Shown here: in pieces, positions 7,127 through 17,130 of the stretch
Numbering within the stretch: position 1 is the stretch's first letter
How the letters are laid out: each line of letters opens with the position of its first letter
Source: Amycolatopsis keratiniphila subsp. keratiniphila
GTDB taxonomy: Bacteria > Actinomycetota > Actinomycetes > Mycobacteriales > Pseudonocardiaceae
Assembly: GCF_001620365.2 (NCBI RefSeq)
Contig: NZ_LQMT02000025.1
Span: forward strand, 97,594 to 161,593
Direction of reading: 5' to 3'
DNA: 64,000 nt
Position numbers and translations under genes: made by a program
The notes under the pieces: model-generated
What the model was told of the DNA's origin: nothing
What the model saw: the letters and a program-made list of their open reading frames with translations, nothing else
The model's database searches: none

Positions 7127-8128
7127 TCAGCGGGACAGCATCCGCATGGACGCCTCGGGGTAGCGCTCCCCCGCGACCGCGTCGGCGGGGACCGCTTCCT
7201 CGATCGCGGCGATGTCCTCGGCGGTCAGCTTCAGGCCGACGGACGCGACGTTCTCTTCGAGATACTTGCGGCGCTTGGTGCCCGGGATCGGCACGACGTC
7301 GTCGCCCTGCGCCTGCACCCAGGCCAGCGCGAGCTGCCCTGCGGTGACGCCCTTCTGCTCGGCAAGGGCGCGAAGCGCATCGACGATGGCCAGGTTTCGC
7401 TCCAGATTCCCTTCGGCGAACCGCGGCTGGGTCATTTGCCGGAAGTCACCGTCGGCGAAGTCCTCTTTGGACTTGAAACGGCCGGTGAGGAAACCGCGGC
7501 CCAGCGGGGAATACGGCACCAGCCCGATGCCGAGCTCCCGGCAGACCGGGACGACCTCGTTCTCGATGTCGCGCGACCACAGCGACCATTCGGTCTGCAC
7601 GGCCGTCACCGGGTGCACGGCGTGCGCCCGCCGGATCGTCTCCGGACCGGCCTCGGACAACCCGATGTGGCGGATCTTCCCCTGCTCGACCAGCGAAGAC
7701 AGCGCACCGGCGGTCTCCTCGATCGGCACGTCCGGATCCACGCGGTGCTGGTAGTAGAGGTCGATGTGGTCGACGTTCAACCGGCGCAGCGACGCCTCGA
7801 CCTGTTGCCGCACATAGAATTCGTCACCGCGGACACCGCGCTTCGAGGGGTCCGCCTCGTCGCGCACGATGCCGAACTTGGTCGCCAGGACGACCTGGTC
7901 GCGTTTGCCCGCGAGGGCGCGGCCGACCAGTTCCTCGTTGCGGCCGAAGCCGTACATGTCGGCGGTGTCGATCAGGGTGACGCCCAGTTCGATCGCGCGG
8001 TGGATCGTCGCGATGGATTCGGTGTCGTCACCTTGGCCGTAGAACTCGCTCATGCCCATGCAGCCGAGCCCTTGCGCGCCGACTTCCAGCGTGCCGAGCC
8101 TGCGAGTGGGCAGGGTGGAACCCGTCAT
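7127..8128 (-). CDS. Aldo/keto reductase, paralogue 1
   Basis: 333 residues from ATG 8128, which has AGAAGAA just upstream; an in-frame TTG at 8143 is an alternative. TIM-barrel NADPH reductase with the catalytic tetrad visible: Asp and Tyr in DTADMYG, Lys in ATKFG, His in YYQHRVDP. The cofactor-binding C-terminal part contains PGTKRRKYLEENVAS. It is very similar to the next gene on its left flank in transcription order (8156-9139), so the pair arose by tandem duplication. The MerR gene, paralogue 2 and this gene form one minus-strand operon with a 27-bp gap here. Confidence 0.9.
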   Translation of the reverse strand: MTGSTLPTRRLGTLEVGAQGLGCMGMSEFYGQGDDTESIATIHRAIELGVTLIDTADMYGFGRNEELVGRALAGKRDQVVLATKFGIVRDEADPSKRGVRGDEFYVRQQVEASLRRLNVDHIDLYYQHRVDPDVPIEETAGALSSLVEQGKIRHIGLSEAGPETIRRAHAVHPVTAVQTEWSLWSRDIENEVVPVCRELGIGLVPYSPLGRGFLTGRFKSKEDFADGDFRQMTQPRFAEGNLERNLAIVDALRALAEQKGVTAGQLALAWVQAQGDDVVPIPGTKRRKYLEENVASVGLKLTAEDIAAIEEAVPADAVAGERYPEASMRMLSR

Positions 8129-8155
8129 GATTTCTTCTCGCAATTCTTCCGGGTT

Positions 8156-9139
8156 TTACTTGCCGGCCGCGCGGGCGAGCCGCTCCGGGTAACGCTCACC
8201 GGCGATCGCCTCGGCGGGCGCGGCCTTTTCGATGGCTTCGATGTCCACTTCGGACAGTTCCAGCTCCGCGGCGGCGGCGTTCTCTTCGAGGTACTTGCGC
8301 CGCTTCGTGCCCGGGATCGGCACGACGTCGTCACCCTGCGCCTGCACCCAGGCCAGCGCGAGCTGTCCCGCGGTGACCCCCTTCCGCCCGGCCAGCTCGC
8401 GCAGCGCCTCGACGATGGCCATGTTGCGCTCGAAGTTGCCCTCGGCGAACCGGGGCAGCCCGCGGCGCAGGTCGTCCGCCGGAAGGTCCTTCACCGACGT
8501 CACGCTGCCGGTGAGGAAGCCGCGGCCGAGCGGCGAGAAGGGCACGATGCCGACGCCCAGCTCGCGCGCGGTCGAGAGGATCTCGCCTTCGATGCCGCGA
8601 GTCCACAGCGACCATTCGCTCTGCAGCGCGGTCACGGGGTGGACGGCGTGCGCGCGGCGGATGGTCTCGGCACTGGCCTCGGAGATCCCGGCGAAGCGGA
8701 TCTTGCCTTCCTGAACCAGCTCCGCGAGCGCGCCCCAGGTCTCTTCGACCGGCGTGTTCGGGTCGACGCGATGCTGGTAGTAGAGGTCGATGTGGTCGAC
8801 GTTCAACCGGCGAAGGGACTCTTCGCAGCTCTGCTTGACGTACGCCGCGTCGCCGCGAGCGGACATCCCGCCGTCCTCGTCCCAGACGATGCCGAACTTG
8901 GTCGCCAGCACGACCTGGTCCCGCTTGCCCGTGATCGCGCGGCCGACGAGCTCCTCGTTCGCTCCCGCGCCGTAGATGTTCGCGGTGTCGAGCATGGTGA
9001 CGCCCAGTTCGAGGGCGCGGTGGACGGTGGCGATCGACTCCGTGTCGTCGTCGCGGACACCGTAGGCCTGGCTCATCCCCATGCAGCCGAGTCCCTGCGA
9101 CCCGACTTCCAGACCGCCGAGCCTCCTGGTGCTGATCAC
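8156..9139 (-). CDS. Aldo/keto reductase, paralogue 2
   Basis: 327 residues starting at GTG 9139, whose GTGA overlaps the stop of the MerR gene, implying translational coupling; the open frame runs further upstream but that part is a shadow. Tetrad residues lie in DTANIYG, ATKFG and YYQHRVDP, as in paralogue 1. The C terminus has the same PGTKRRKYLEEN cofactor segment. Position behind a MerR regulator suggests induction by reactive aldehydes or electrophiles, the usual role of such pairs, but this is inferred. Confidence 0.9.
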   Translation of the reverse strand: MISTRRLGGLEVGSQGLGCMGMSQAYGVRDDDTESIATVHRALELGVTMLDTANIYGAGANEELVGRAITGKRDQVVLATKFGIVWDEDGGMSARGDAAYVKQSCEESLRRLNVDHIDLYYQHRVDPNTPVEETWGALAELVQEGKIRFAGISEASAETIRRAHAVHPVTALQSEWSLWTRGIEGEILSTARELGVGIVPFSPLGRGFLTGSVTSVKDLPADDLRRGLPRFAEGNFERNMAIVEALRELAGRKGVTAGQLALAWVQAQGDDVVPIPGTKRRKYLEENAAAAELELSEVDIEAIEKAAPAEAIAGERYPERLARAAGK

Positions 9140-9537
9140 GCTGAAATTCCCTCCACGGTGGCTCCGGTGCCGAGCACCTTGCGCTCCACCTGGTCGTAGT
9201 GGTCGATCTTGTAGTCGAGGATGTCGAGGCAGGTCTGCAACTCGGCGATCCGATCGGCGACCGATTTCCGCTGGTCGACGAGGATCGCCTTGCGCCGCCC
9301 CGCGCTCGACGCGCCGTGGTGGCGCAGTGACGCGTACTCCCGCATCCGTTTGATGGGCATGCCGGTCAGGCGCAGCTTGGTCAGGAACCCCAGCCAACCG
9401 AGGTCGTCGTCGGTGTAGGCGCGCCTCCCCGCGGCGTCCCGCGCCGGCGGCTCGACGAGTTTGATGCGCTCGTAGTACCGGAGAGTGTCGATGGACAGTC
9501 CGCTACGTCGCGCGGCTTCCGCTATCGAGTAGCTCAT
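9136..9537 (-). CDS. MerR-family transcriptional regulator
   Basis: 133 residues from ATG 9537. N-terminal winged helix with the MerR signature IAEAARRSGLSIDTLRYYER, then the second helical element (YTDDDLGWLGFLTKLRLTGMP) and a C-terminal dimerisation helix. No cysteine pair or metal-binding tail is present; a lone Cys occurs in the helix near QTCLDILDYK. It heads the operon with two aldo/keto reductases, matching the AdhR/SoxR-like aldehyde-responsive class. The ATG coincides with the predicted transcription start, so the message is probably leaderless. Confidence 0.9.
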   Translation of the reverse strand: MSYSIAEAARRSGLSIDTLRYYERIKLVEPPARDAAGRRAYTDDDLGWLGFLTKLRLTGMPIKRMREYASLRHHGASSAGRRKAILVDQRKSVADRIAELQTCLDILDYKIDHYDQVERKVLGTGATVEGISA

Positions 9538-9544
9538 GTGAACG

Positions 9545-9575
9545 ACAGTACGACCTGGAGTGCGCTCCAGGTCAA
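9545..9575 (-). promoter_or_regulatory. MerR-type promoter with 19-bp spacer and perfect dyad operator
   Basis: On the minus strand TTGACC (9575-9570) and TACTGT (9550-9545) are separated by exactly 19 bp. The spacer is filled by a 22-bp dyad at 9552-9573: arms GACCTGGAG and CTCCAGGTC around 4 bp. An overlong spacer carrying the dyad is the hallmark of MerR-activated promoters. The predicted start falls on the MerR ATG at 9537. Confidence 0.85.
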
Positions 9576-9621
9576 CTCCGAATCCGAGCGATTGATAACA
9601 GCGTTGCGTTACGCTGGGCGC

Positions 9622-10215
9622 ATGCCCCGCCCCAGGACGCACGACGAGAACCTCCGGCTGAAACTGCTGGACCGCGCCGGTGAGCTCATCTCGGCCGACG
9701 GCCCCAAGGCGCTCAGCCTCCGCAAACTGGCCGCCGACGTCGGCACGTCCACCACCGCGGTCTACTCGCTCTTCGGCGGGAAGACGGATCTCGTCAGCGC
9801 CCTCTTCGCCGAGGGCTTCCGCCGTTTCGGACGGCGGATGGCGGGGGTCACGCTGAGCGGCGACCCCGTCGAGGACCTGGTGCGGCTCGGCGTCGCGTAT
9901 CGGGAAAGCGCGCTGGCCGACCCGCACCTCTACGCGATCATGTTCACGAAGTCGGTACCGGGTTTCGAGCCCGCGGACGAAACGGCGGGCCAGGCGCGCG
10001 CCACGATGGCGCCGCTCGAGGAGACGATCCGCAAGGCCGTCGCCGACGGCGCCTTCCTCGACGTGCCGCCCGAGGTCATCGCCGTGAGCTGCTGGGGCAT
10101 CGTGCACGGGCTGGTGTCACTGGAGCTGAACGGGAACCTGCCCGACGAGTTCACCGTGAGCGCGGCTTACGAGGCCGCGCTGCGGGCGAACGCCTCGGGC
10201 TGGCTGCGTCGCTGA
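9622..10215 (+). CDS. TetR-family transcriptional regulator
   Basis: 197 residues from ATG 9622; a longer in-frame start near 9538 would overlap the divergent MerR promoter and is rejected. N-terminal TetR helix-turn-helix (LRKLAADVGTSTTAVYSLFGGKTDLV) followed by a TetR_C ligand domain with WG/HG residues typical of the WHG subgroup (SCWGIVHGLVSLELNG). The inverted repeat CAGCGT-TGCGTT-ACGCTG at 9599-9616 lies directly before the start and may be its own operator; it shares ACAGCGTT with the palindrome at 5359. Target genes are unknown. Confidence 0.88.
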   Translation: MPRPRTHDENLRLKLLDRAGELISADGPKALSLRKLAADVGTSTTAVYSLFGGKTDLVSALFAEGFRRFGRRMAGVTLSGDPVEDLVRLGVAYRESALADPHLYAIMFTKSVPGFEPADETAGQARATMAPLEETIRKAVADGAFLDVPPEVIAVSCWGIVHGLVSLELNGNLPDEFTVSAAYEAALRANASGWLRR

Positions 10216-10218
10216 CCT

Positions 10219-10363
10219 GCGTTTAGCGGGCTAAACGCGATCTGTGCAGACCTGCGGCCTGCCGCGGATGCTGTGAAGGCCCCCTTGCCTACCTTCAGGG
10301 TAGGGAAGGAGGCCTTCACGACCTCGGCGGTCGGGACCGGATCGCGTTTAGCGGGCTAAACGC
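10219..10363. repeat. Repeat block: two GCGTTTAGC hairpins around a GAAGGCC hairpin
   Basis: Two copies of GCGTTTAGC-GG-GCTAAACGC (10219-10238 and 10344-10363), set in opposite flanking orientation (GACCTGC outward, GATC inward), bracket a hairpin at 10273-10319 with 20-bp arms, two mismatches and a loop CTTCAGG. A third copy of the outer element lies at 10693-10726. The block follows the TetR stop and may terminate transcription. Confidence 0.8.
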
Positions 10364-10366
10364 AGG

Positions 10367-10650
10367 TCAGTAGAGCGGCAGCGTGCCCTGGTGCAGGATC
10401 GCCCCCGCCGCGTCCAGGACGGTGACCCCCCCCACCTTCGCGTTCGCGTAGTCCCGGCTGCCCCCGTCCAGAACCCACGCCGCGAAAGTCCCGGCACCGG
10501 CAGTCGCGTCGATCGTCGTTCGAACAGCTCGGTGAAGGCTCCGTGGTCACCGCCCGCGGCCGTCCGCCAAAGCTCCGTGTCGCTCCTGCCGGGAGGAGAT
10601 CCGCACGAGTCCACCGGCACCCCCACCGTTCCGGTCACTGTCCTGGTCAC
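10367..10650 (-). pseudogene. Chimeric remnant: ECF sigma factor N terminus joined to a foreign C terminus
   Basis: The minus-strand frame from 10650 encodes SDTELWRTAAGGDHGAF and then TELFERR, the region 2 opening of an ECF sigma factor, and then loses similarity. In another frame the sequence reads TFAAWVLDGGSRDYANAK and then GGVTVLDAAGAILHQGTLPLY with a proper TGA at 10369-10367, a plausible C terminus of an unrelated secreted or enzymatic protein. The two pieces are out of frame and each lacks the rest of its gene. I read this as a deletion junction between two degraded genes. No intact parent is present in the window. Confidence 0.6.
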
Positions 10651-10692
10651 ATCGGTCAGTGACCGGCAACGGCGGAGTTGTTGCGAACCGGG

Positions 10693-10726
10693 CCGGATCG
10701 CGTTTAGCGGGCTAAACGCGATCCGG
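10693..10726. terminator. Perfect hairpin downstream of upp
   Basis: Arms of 16 bp (CCGGATCGCGTTTAGC and its complement) around GG, six bases beyond the upp stop on the minus strand. It is the third local copy of the GCGTTTAGC element. Without a T-run, its terminator role is inferred from position. Confidence 0.6.
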
Positions 10727-10731
10727 GGCGG

Positions 10732-11355
10732 TCAGACGGCCCCGTACTGCCGGTCCCCCGCGTCGCCGAGCCCCGGCACGATGAACCCGGAATCGTTCAG
10801 CCGCTCGTCGATGCTCGCGGTCACCACCCGCAGCGGCAGCCCGGTCTTCTTCAGATGCTCGATGCCTTCGGGTGCCGCCAGCGCGCAGATCGCCGTGACG
10901 TCGGTGGCGCCGCGGTCGGTGAGCAGCCGGATCGTGTACTCCATCGACCCGCCGGTCGCCAGCATCGGGTCGAGCACCATCACCGGCCGGTCGGCGAGCG
11001 ATTCGGGCAGCGATTCGAGGTACGGCGTCGGCTGGAGGGTCTCCTCGTCGCGGGCGAGGCCGACGAAACCCATCTGGGCGTCGGGGATCAGCTTGTGCGC
11101 CTGATCCGCCATCCCGAGCCCGGCGCGCAGCACCGGCACGAGCAGCGGCGGGCTCGCCAGCGCGTAGCCGTCGGTGCGTGCCACCGGCGTGTGGATCCGC
11201 TCGATCCGCACCGGCATGTCGCGCGTGGCTTCGTAGACCAGCATGACGGTCAGTTCGTGCAGCGCCGCACGGAAGGCGGCGCTGTCGGTGCGCGCGTCGC
11301 GCATGGTGGAGAGCCTGGCCTTGGCCAGCGGGTGATCAACGACGTGCACATCCAT
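10732..11355 (-). CDS. upp: Uracil phosphoribosyltransferase
   Basis: 207 residues from ATG 11355; a TTG three codons earlier is less likely. Makes UMP from uracil and PRPP in pyrimidine salvage. The PRPP loop VMVLDPMLATGGSM sits near residues 130-143, and the family C-terminal uracil-binding end PGLGDAGDRQYG is intact. Length matches the family. A repeat hairpin follows the stop. In mycobacteria upp lies next to pmmB, which is at the left edge of this window. Confidence 0.96.
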   Translation of the reverse strand: MDVHVVDHPLAKARLSTMRDARTDSAAFRAALHELTVMLVYEATRDMPVRIERIHTPVARTDGYALASPPLLVPVLRAGLGMADQAHKLIPDAQMGFVGLARDEETLQPTPYLESLPESLADRPVMVLDPMLATGGSMEYTIRLLTDRGATDVTAICALAAPEGIEHLKKTGLPLRVVTASIDERLNDSGFIVPGLGDAGDRQYGAV

Positions 11356-11373
11356 GCCGGTCAATTTAGCCCG

Positions 11374-11817
11374 TCACGCCTGCCGCGCGAACCAGCCGAC
11401 CCAGCGGCGCTGCCAGGGCGTCTCCACCGAGCGCTTGTCGTGGTTGGCACGCGCCCAGGCCACGGCCTCCTCGGCGCTCAGCCCGGAAAGCGTGGCGAGA
11501 CAGGACAGCACCGTGCCGGTCCGCCCGACCCCGCCGTAACAAGCGACCTCGACGGCTTCGCCCGCCGCCGCCCGGTCGTGCAGGCCGACGATGCGCCGCC
11601 GCGCGTCCGCCCAGTCCGTCGGCAGCAGGAAGTCGGGCCAGCGGATCCACGCCCGTTCCCACTCCATTTTGTGATCGTGTTTCCGGCGCAGCTTCGCACC
11701 GCCCAGATACAGCCCGAAATCCGGCGAAGGCCCCTCTGGCCAGGGACGGCCCAGGCCTCGTCCGCGCACCTTGATCCCGTCCGGCAGCTCGACGGCGCCG
11801 GGTAGTGAGTTCCCCAT
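11374..11817 (-). CDS. Protein-tyrosine phosphatase-like protein
   Basis: 147 residues from ATG 11817. The active-site loop ACYGGVGRTG gives the C-x5-R arrangement of cysteine phosphatases, with an upstream general-acid candidate in the WPDFLLPTDW segment (WPD loop). Length corresponds to a minimal phosphatase domain. Substrate could be phosphotyrosine, phosphoserine or a phosphoinositide-like compound. The 18-bp gap to upp suggests an operon, and the DUF1707 gene is divergent 70 bp away. Confidence 0.8.
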   Translation of the reverse strand: MGNSLPGAVELPDGIKVRGRGLGRPWPEGPSPDFGLYLGGAKLRRKHDHKMEWERAWIRWPDFLLPTDWADARRRIVGLHDRAAAGEAVEVACYGGVGRTGTVLSCLATLSGLSAEEAVAWARANHDKRSVETPWQRRWVGWFARQA

Positions 11818-11886
11818 CACGGGAGGATGCCACTGTCGACCATAAGATGGACGCTCGGCCCTGTCCTCGGCGCTAGGCTCCTCCAG

Positions 11887-12534
11887 GTGAGTGAAGAACC
11901 GGCCCTGCCGGGCCCCGAACAGATGCGCATCTCCGACGCCGACCGCGAGCAGGTCGCGCAGGTGCTGCACGCGGCGATGTCCGAAGGGCGCATCACCATC
12001 AACGAGCTGGAAGAACGGCTCACCATCGTCTACGCGGCGAAGACCGTCGGCGACCTCAAACCGGTCACCGCGGATCTGCCCCAGCACTCGCGGTCGGCGA
12101 TCGAGCCGGCGACCTCGCGTGCCCTCGGCCTGCCCGACGACCGCATCGGCGGGCATCCGGGCTCCGGTGCCTCGATCGCCGTCATGTCCGGCGCGTCGCG
12201 CAAGGGCAGCTGGGTCGTCCCGCCGCAGCACAACAGTTTCGCGTTCTGGGGCGGCGCCGAGCTCGATCTGCGGCACGCGCGATTCGCCGAGAAGCACTCG
12301 ACGATCACCGCGGTCGCGATCATGGGCGGGATCGACATCATCGTGCCCGACGACATCAACGTGGACGTCACCGGAATCGGCTTCATGGGCGCCTTCGAGC
12401 TGGAGGACCGCGCCGGGACGCCCCCGGCGCCGCCGACGGCGCCCACCGTGAAGGTCACCGGCCTGGCATTCTGGGGTGGGGTCGTCGTGAAGCGGAAGCC
12501 ACGCAAGAAGGACGTGCCTGGAATCGAAGGCTGA
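11887..12534 (+). CDS. DUF1707 (SHOCT-like) protein with LiaF-like C terminus
   Basis: 215 residues from GTG 11887; an in-frame start at 11827 would overlap the divergent phosphatase promoter. Residues about 12-65 form the DUF1707 helical domain with MRISDADREQVAQVLHAAMS and LEERL. The C-terminal half has the beta-rich repeat FWGG/IMGG/FMGAFEL/FWGGVVV seen in LiaF-type cell-wall stress proteins. No membrane helix lies between the two parts. Likely associated with envelope stress sensing by family; the precise role is unknown. Confidence 0.85.
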   Translation: MSEEPALPGPEQMRISDADREQVAQVLHAAMSEGRITINELEERLTIVYAAKTVGDLKPVTADLPQHSRSAIEPATSRALGLPDDRIGGHPGSGASIAVMSGASRKGSWVVPPQHNSFAFWGGAELDLRHARFAEKHSTITAVAIMGGIDIIVPDDINVDVTGIGFMGAFELEDRAGTPPAPPTAPTVKVTGLAFWGGVVVKRKPRKKDVPGIEG

Positions 12535-12560
12535 ACACAATCTGGGGGGAGATTCATCCG

Positions 12561-13724
12561 ATGCGCCGAACCATCGTCGCGATCGCTTGTGCCGCAATGC
12601 TTTCCGTCACCGCCTTCCCGGCGGTGGCCGCCGAGAAGACCGATCCGCGCCAGGCCGCGATGGACGCGGCGGTCGCCGCGGGCATTCCCGGCATGGTCGC
12701 CGTCTCCGACGATTTCCGCGGTGTCAGCGGCGTCGCGAGCATCGAGCGTCCCGGCAAGCCCGACGTGTCGGGCCGCTGGCGGATCGCGAGTGTGTCCAAG
12801 GTGTTCGTCGCGACGCTGGTCCTGCAGCTCGTGGCCGAAAAACGCGTGGGGCTGGACGAGCCCGTGCAGCGCTATCTGCCCGGATTGCTGCCGTACCCGG
12901 AGCCGATCACCGTCCGCCAGCTGCTGCAGCACACCAGCGGGCTCCCGCGCGACCTGCTTCCCGAGGACACCTGGTCGTCGCCCGCGGAGGTCGACACCGA
13001 ACGCTTCGAGCATTTCGACAGCGACGAAATGATCCGCCTGAGCGTCACGAAGCAGCCGTTGCAGTTCAAGCCGGGGACGGGCTGGGCGTACTCGAACACC
13101 GGCTACAACGTCCTCGGCCTGCTGGTCGAGAAGACCACCAGGAAGCCGCTGGAACGCGTGCTCGCCGAGCGGATCACCGGGCCGCTGCACCTGCGCGACA
13201 CCTCGCTCCCCCGCGACTTCCCGTTCCTGATCCGCCCGGCCGCCCGCGGCTACGAGCAGCTGTACGAAGCGCCGCGCGGTCTCACCGACCTCACCACCTA
13301 CAACTACACGCGCTATTTCGGCGCGGGCGGCATGGTGTCTTCGGGCAAGGACCTCAACCGCTTCTTCGAGGCGCTGTTCGGCGGGCGCCTGTTGCCCGCG
13401 GACCTGCTGAAGCAGATGAAGACGACGGTCCCGATGGGCGGCGGCTCGGAGTACGGCCTCGGCCTGATGAAGGTGAACCTCAAGACCGCCGGCGTCTGCG
13501 CGGAGGACCACGTCGTCTGGGGTCACGGCGGCGACCTGCCGGGCTTCAACACCCTCAGCTTCCACGACGACGCGGGCAAGGACATCTCGACGCTGGCCAC
13601 CGTCGACCTCACCGCGTCGCCGGAGGCCGAGCTCAAACGCCAGCTGCCCATGGTCAGCGAGTTCTGCACCCCGGTCGTGCCCTCGACCAGGGCGGTCGCC
13701 CAGGCCCCGGTGCCCAGCCTGTAG
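12561..13724 (+). CDS. Secreted serine hydrolase (beta-lactamase / D-Ala-D-Ala carboxypeptidase family)
   Basis: 387 residues. A signal peptide is clear (MRRTIVAIACAAMLSVTAF, cut near AVAA-E, about residue 24). Penicillin-binding fold motifs: nucleophile SVSK in RIASVSKVF, YSN in GWAYSNTGYN, and HGG (WGHGGDLPG) in place of KTG. The GGGG-preceded RBS supports the ATG. Family members act on peptidoglycan peptides or small esters outside the membrane; the missing KTG motif makes beta-lactamase activity uncertain. Single gene, followed closely by deoC. Confidence 0.88.
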   Translation: MRRTIVAIACAAMLSVTAFPAVAAEKTDPRQAAMDAAVAAGIPGMVAVSDDFRGVSGVASIERPGKPDVSGRWRIASVSKVFVATLVLQLVAEKRVGLDEPVQRYLPGLLPYPEPITVRQLLQHTSGLPRDLLPEDTWSSPAEVDTERFEHFDSDEMIRLSVTKQPLQFKPGTGWAYSNTGYNVLGLLVEKTTRKPLERVLAERITGPLHLRDTSLPRDFPFLIRPAARGYEQLYEAPRGLTDLTTYNYTRYFGAGGMVSSGKDLNRFFEALFGGRLLPADLLKQMKTTVPMGGGSEYGLGLMKVNLKTAGVCAEDHVVWGHGGDLPGFNTLSFHDDAGKDISTLATVDLTASPEAELKRQLPMVSEFCTPVVPSTRAVAQAPVPSL

Positions 13725-13743
13725 GCCGCTTACACTCACCCGT

Positions 13744-14718
13744 ATGACAGCTACGACCAGCTCGTCAGCGGCGACGGCCACCCCGTCGCCGCTGGCGGAC
13801 GCGACTCGCGACGAGGCGAGCCTGCGCCGGTTCCTGCACGGGCTGCCTGGTGTCGACCAGGTCGGCGTCGAGCAGCGGGCGGCGGGACTCGGCACGCGAA
13901 GCATCAAGAAGGCCGCCAAGCTCTGGGCGATCGACACCGCCATCTCCATGGTCGACCTGACGACCCTCGAAGGCGCCGACACCCAGGGCAAGGTCCGCGC
14001 GCTCGCGGCCAAGGCCAAGCGGCCGGACCCGGAGCGCCCGGACACCCCGCAGGTCGCGGCCGTGTGCGTGTACCCGGACATGGTCGAGACGGCTGTCGAG
14101 GCGCTTCGCGGCACCGGCATCCACGTCGCGAGTGTGGCCACCGGCTTCCCGGCGGGCCGCACGAGCCGCGAGATCAAGCTGGCCGACACCAAGATCGCCG
14201 TGGACGCCGGCGCCGCCGAGATCGACATGGTGATCGATCGCGGCGCGTTCCTGGAAGGCCGCTACCTGGAGGTCTTCGAGGAGATCCAGGCCATCAAGGC
14301 CGCCTGTGGCAGCGCTCACCTCAAGGTCATCCTCGAAACCGGCGAGCTCGCCACCTACGACAACGTCCGCCGCGCGTCCTGGCTCGCGCTGCTCGCGGGC
14401 GGCGACTTCATCAAGACCTCCACCGGCAAGGTCTCGCCCGCCGCGACGCTGCCGGTCACCCACGTGATGCTGCAGGCCGTCCGCGACTGGTTCGTCCAGA
14501 CCGGTGAACTGCGCGGCGTCAAACCGGCCGGTGGCATCCGGACGACCAAGGACGCGATCAAGTACCTGGTCGCGGTGCACGAGGTCGCCGGCGAGCAGTG
14601 GCTGACCCCGGACCTCTTCCGGTTCGGGGCGTCCAGCCTGCTCAACGACCTCCTGCTGCAGCGCCGCACCCAGGCCGACGGCCACTACAGCGGTCCCGAC
14701 TACGTGACGGTGGACTGA
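13744..14718 (+). CDS. deoC: Deoxyribose-phosphate aldolase
   Basis: 324 residues. Splits 2-deoxyribose 5-phosphate into acetaldehyde and glyceraldehyde 3-phosphate. TIM barrel with the two family lysines visible: the proton-relay Lys in LKVILETGEL and the Schiff-base Lys in FIKTSTGK; PAGGIRTTKDA binds phosphate. An N-terminal extension of about 60 residues is usual in actinobacterial DeoC of this type. The aldehyde dehydrogenase genes that follow within 4 bp could oxidise the acetaldehyde formed, which makes a coherent deoxynucleoside catabolic operon. Confidence 0.95.
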   Translation: MTATTSSSAATATPSPLADATRDEASLRRFLHGLPGVDQVGVEQRAAGLGTRSIKKAAKLWAIDTAISMVDLTTLEGADTQGKVRALAAKAKRPDPERPDTPQVAAVCVYPDMVETAVEALRGTGIHVASVATGFPAGRTSREIKLADTKIAVDAGAAEIDMVIDRGAFLEGRYLEVFEEIQAIKAACGSAHLKVILETGELATYDNVRRASWLALLAGGDFIKTSTGKVSPAATLPVTHVMLQAVRDWFVQTGELRGVKPAGGIRTTKDAIKYLVAVHEVAGEQWLTPDLFRFGASSLLNDLLLQRRTQADGHYSGPDYVTVD

Positions 14719-14721
14719 TCC

Positions 14722-16147
<1,426 letters not shown>

Positions 16148-16155
<8 letters not shown>

Positions 16156-17014
16156 CCGTATTTCGGTGGCGAAGACCTACAAGCTCTACATCGGCGGCAA
16201 GTTCCCGCGTTCGGAATCGGGCCGGGTGTACCCGGTCACCGACACCAAGGGCAAGTTCCTGGCGAACGCCTCGCACGCGTCCCGCAAGGACGTCCGTGAC
16301 GCGGTTTCCGCCGCACGCAAGGCTTTCGGCGGCTGGTCGGCGGCGACCGCGTACAACCGCGGCCAGGTGCTGTACCGGGTGGCGGAGATGCTGGAAGGCC
16401 GCCGCGAGCAGTTCGTCGCGGAGGTCTCCGCGTCGGAAGGCGTCGCGACGAAGAAAGCTCAGTCCATTGTGGACGCATCGATCGACCGCTGGGTCTGGTA
16501 CGCGGGCTGGACGGACAAGATCGCGACCGTGCTCGGCGCGGCCAACCCCGTCGCGGGCCCGTACTTCTCCTTCACGGTCCCGGAGCCGACCGGTGTCGTG
16601 GGCGTGCTCGCGCCGCAGCAGTCGTCGTTGCTGGGCCTGGTGAGCGTGCTGGCGCCGGTGCTGGCGACCGGCTCGACCGCGGTCGTCGTCTCCAGCGCGG
16701 ACCGGCCGCTGCCCGCGATCACGCTTTCGGAGGTCCTGGCGACGTCGGACCTGCCCGGCGGGGTCGCGAACATCCTGACCGGCCGCGCGTCGGAGCTCGG
16801 CCCGTGGCTCGCGTCGCACGGCGACGTCAACGCCCTCGACCCGACCGGCGCGGAGCCGTCCGCGCGGGCGGATCTGGCGCGTGAGGCGGCGGGCACCGTG
16901 AAGCGGGTCCTGACCGTCCCGGACGCCGAGCCGGACTGGACCGCCGACGCCGACATCGCGCGGCTGCGGCGGTACCTGGAGGCGAAGACCGTCTGGCACC
17001 CGCTGGGTGTCTGA
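16148..17014 (+). CDS. Short aldehyde dehydrogenase-like protein lacking the catalytic cysteine domain
   Basis: 288 residues from ATG 16148, overlapping the full-length ALDH by 8 bp. It matches the N-terminal coenzyme domain (LYIGGKFPRSESGRVYPV, VPEPTGVVGVLAPQQSSL, LATGSTAVVVSS) and ends just where the catalytic Glu/Cys region should begin; no ELGGK or GQxC motif exists. The short remainder (ADIARLRRYLEAKTVWHPLGV) resembles an ALDH C-terminal tail. The reading frame is intact with normal codon use, so it looks like a maintained pseudoenzyme, perhaps a partner subunit of the preceding enzyme, and not a decaying gene. Confidence 0.82.
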
Positions 17015-17056
17015 ACCGGCCCGGTTTCCGCAGTTGGACAGGTGACCGAGCGGTCA

Positions 17057-17115
17057 AATGTCAGGAAAGGGTCGTTCAGGACGTTTTATGTCCTGAACGA
17101 CCCTTTCCTGACATT
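17057..17115. terminator. Perfect 26-bp hairpin between convergent genes
   Basis: Two 26-bp arms pair without mismatch around loop GTTTTAT. Each arm carries the quasi-palindrome GAAAGGGTCGTTC. It separates the ALDH-like gene from the convergent TetR gene, so a bidirectional terminator role is likely. Confidence 0.75.
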
Positions 17116-17130
17116 CGGGCCTTCACGGAC

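Noticed and set aside
10693..10726. Attachment site or transposon end
   Set aside because: The palindrome repeats three times locally but there is no integrase, transposase, tRNA or target duplication.
12030..14228. A 732-codon minus-strand open frame
   Set aside because: Shadow of the DUF1707, serine hydrolase and deoC genes, without any domain signature.
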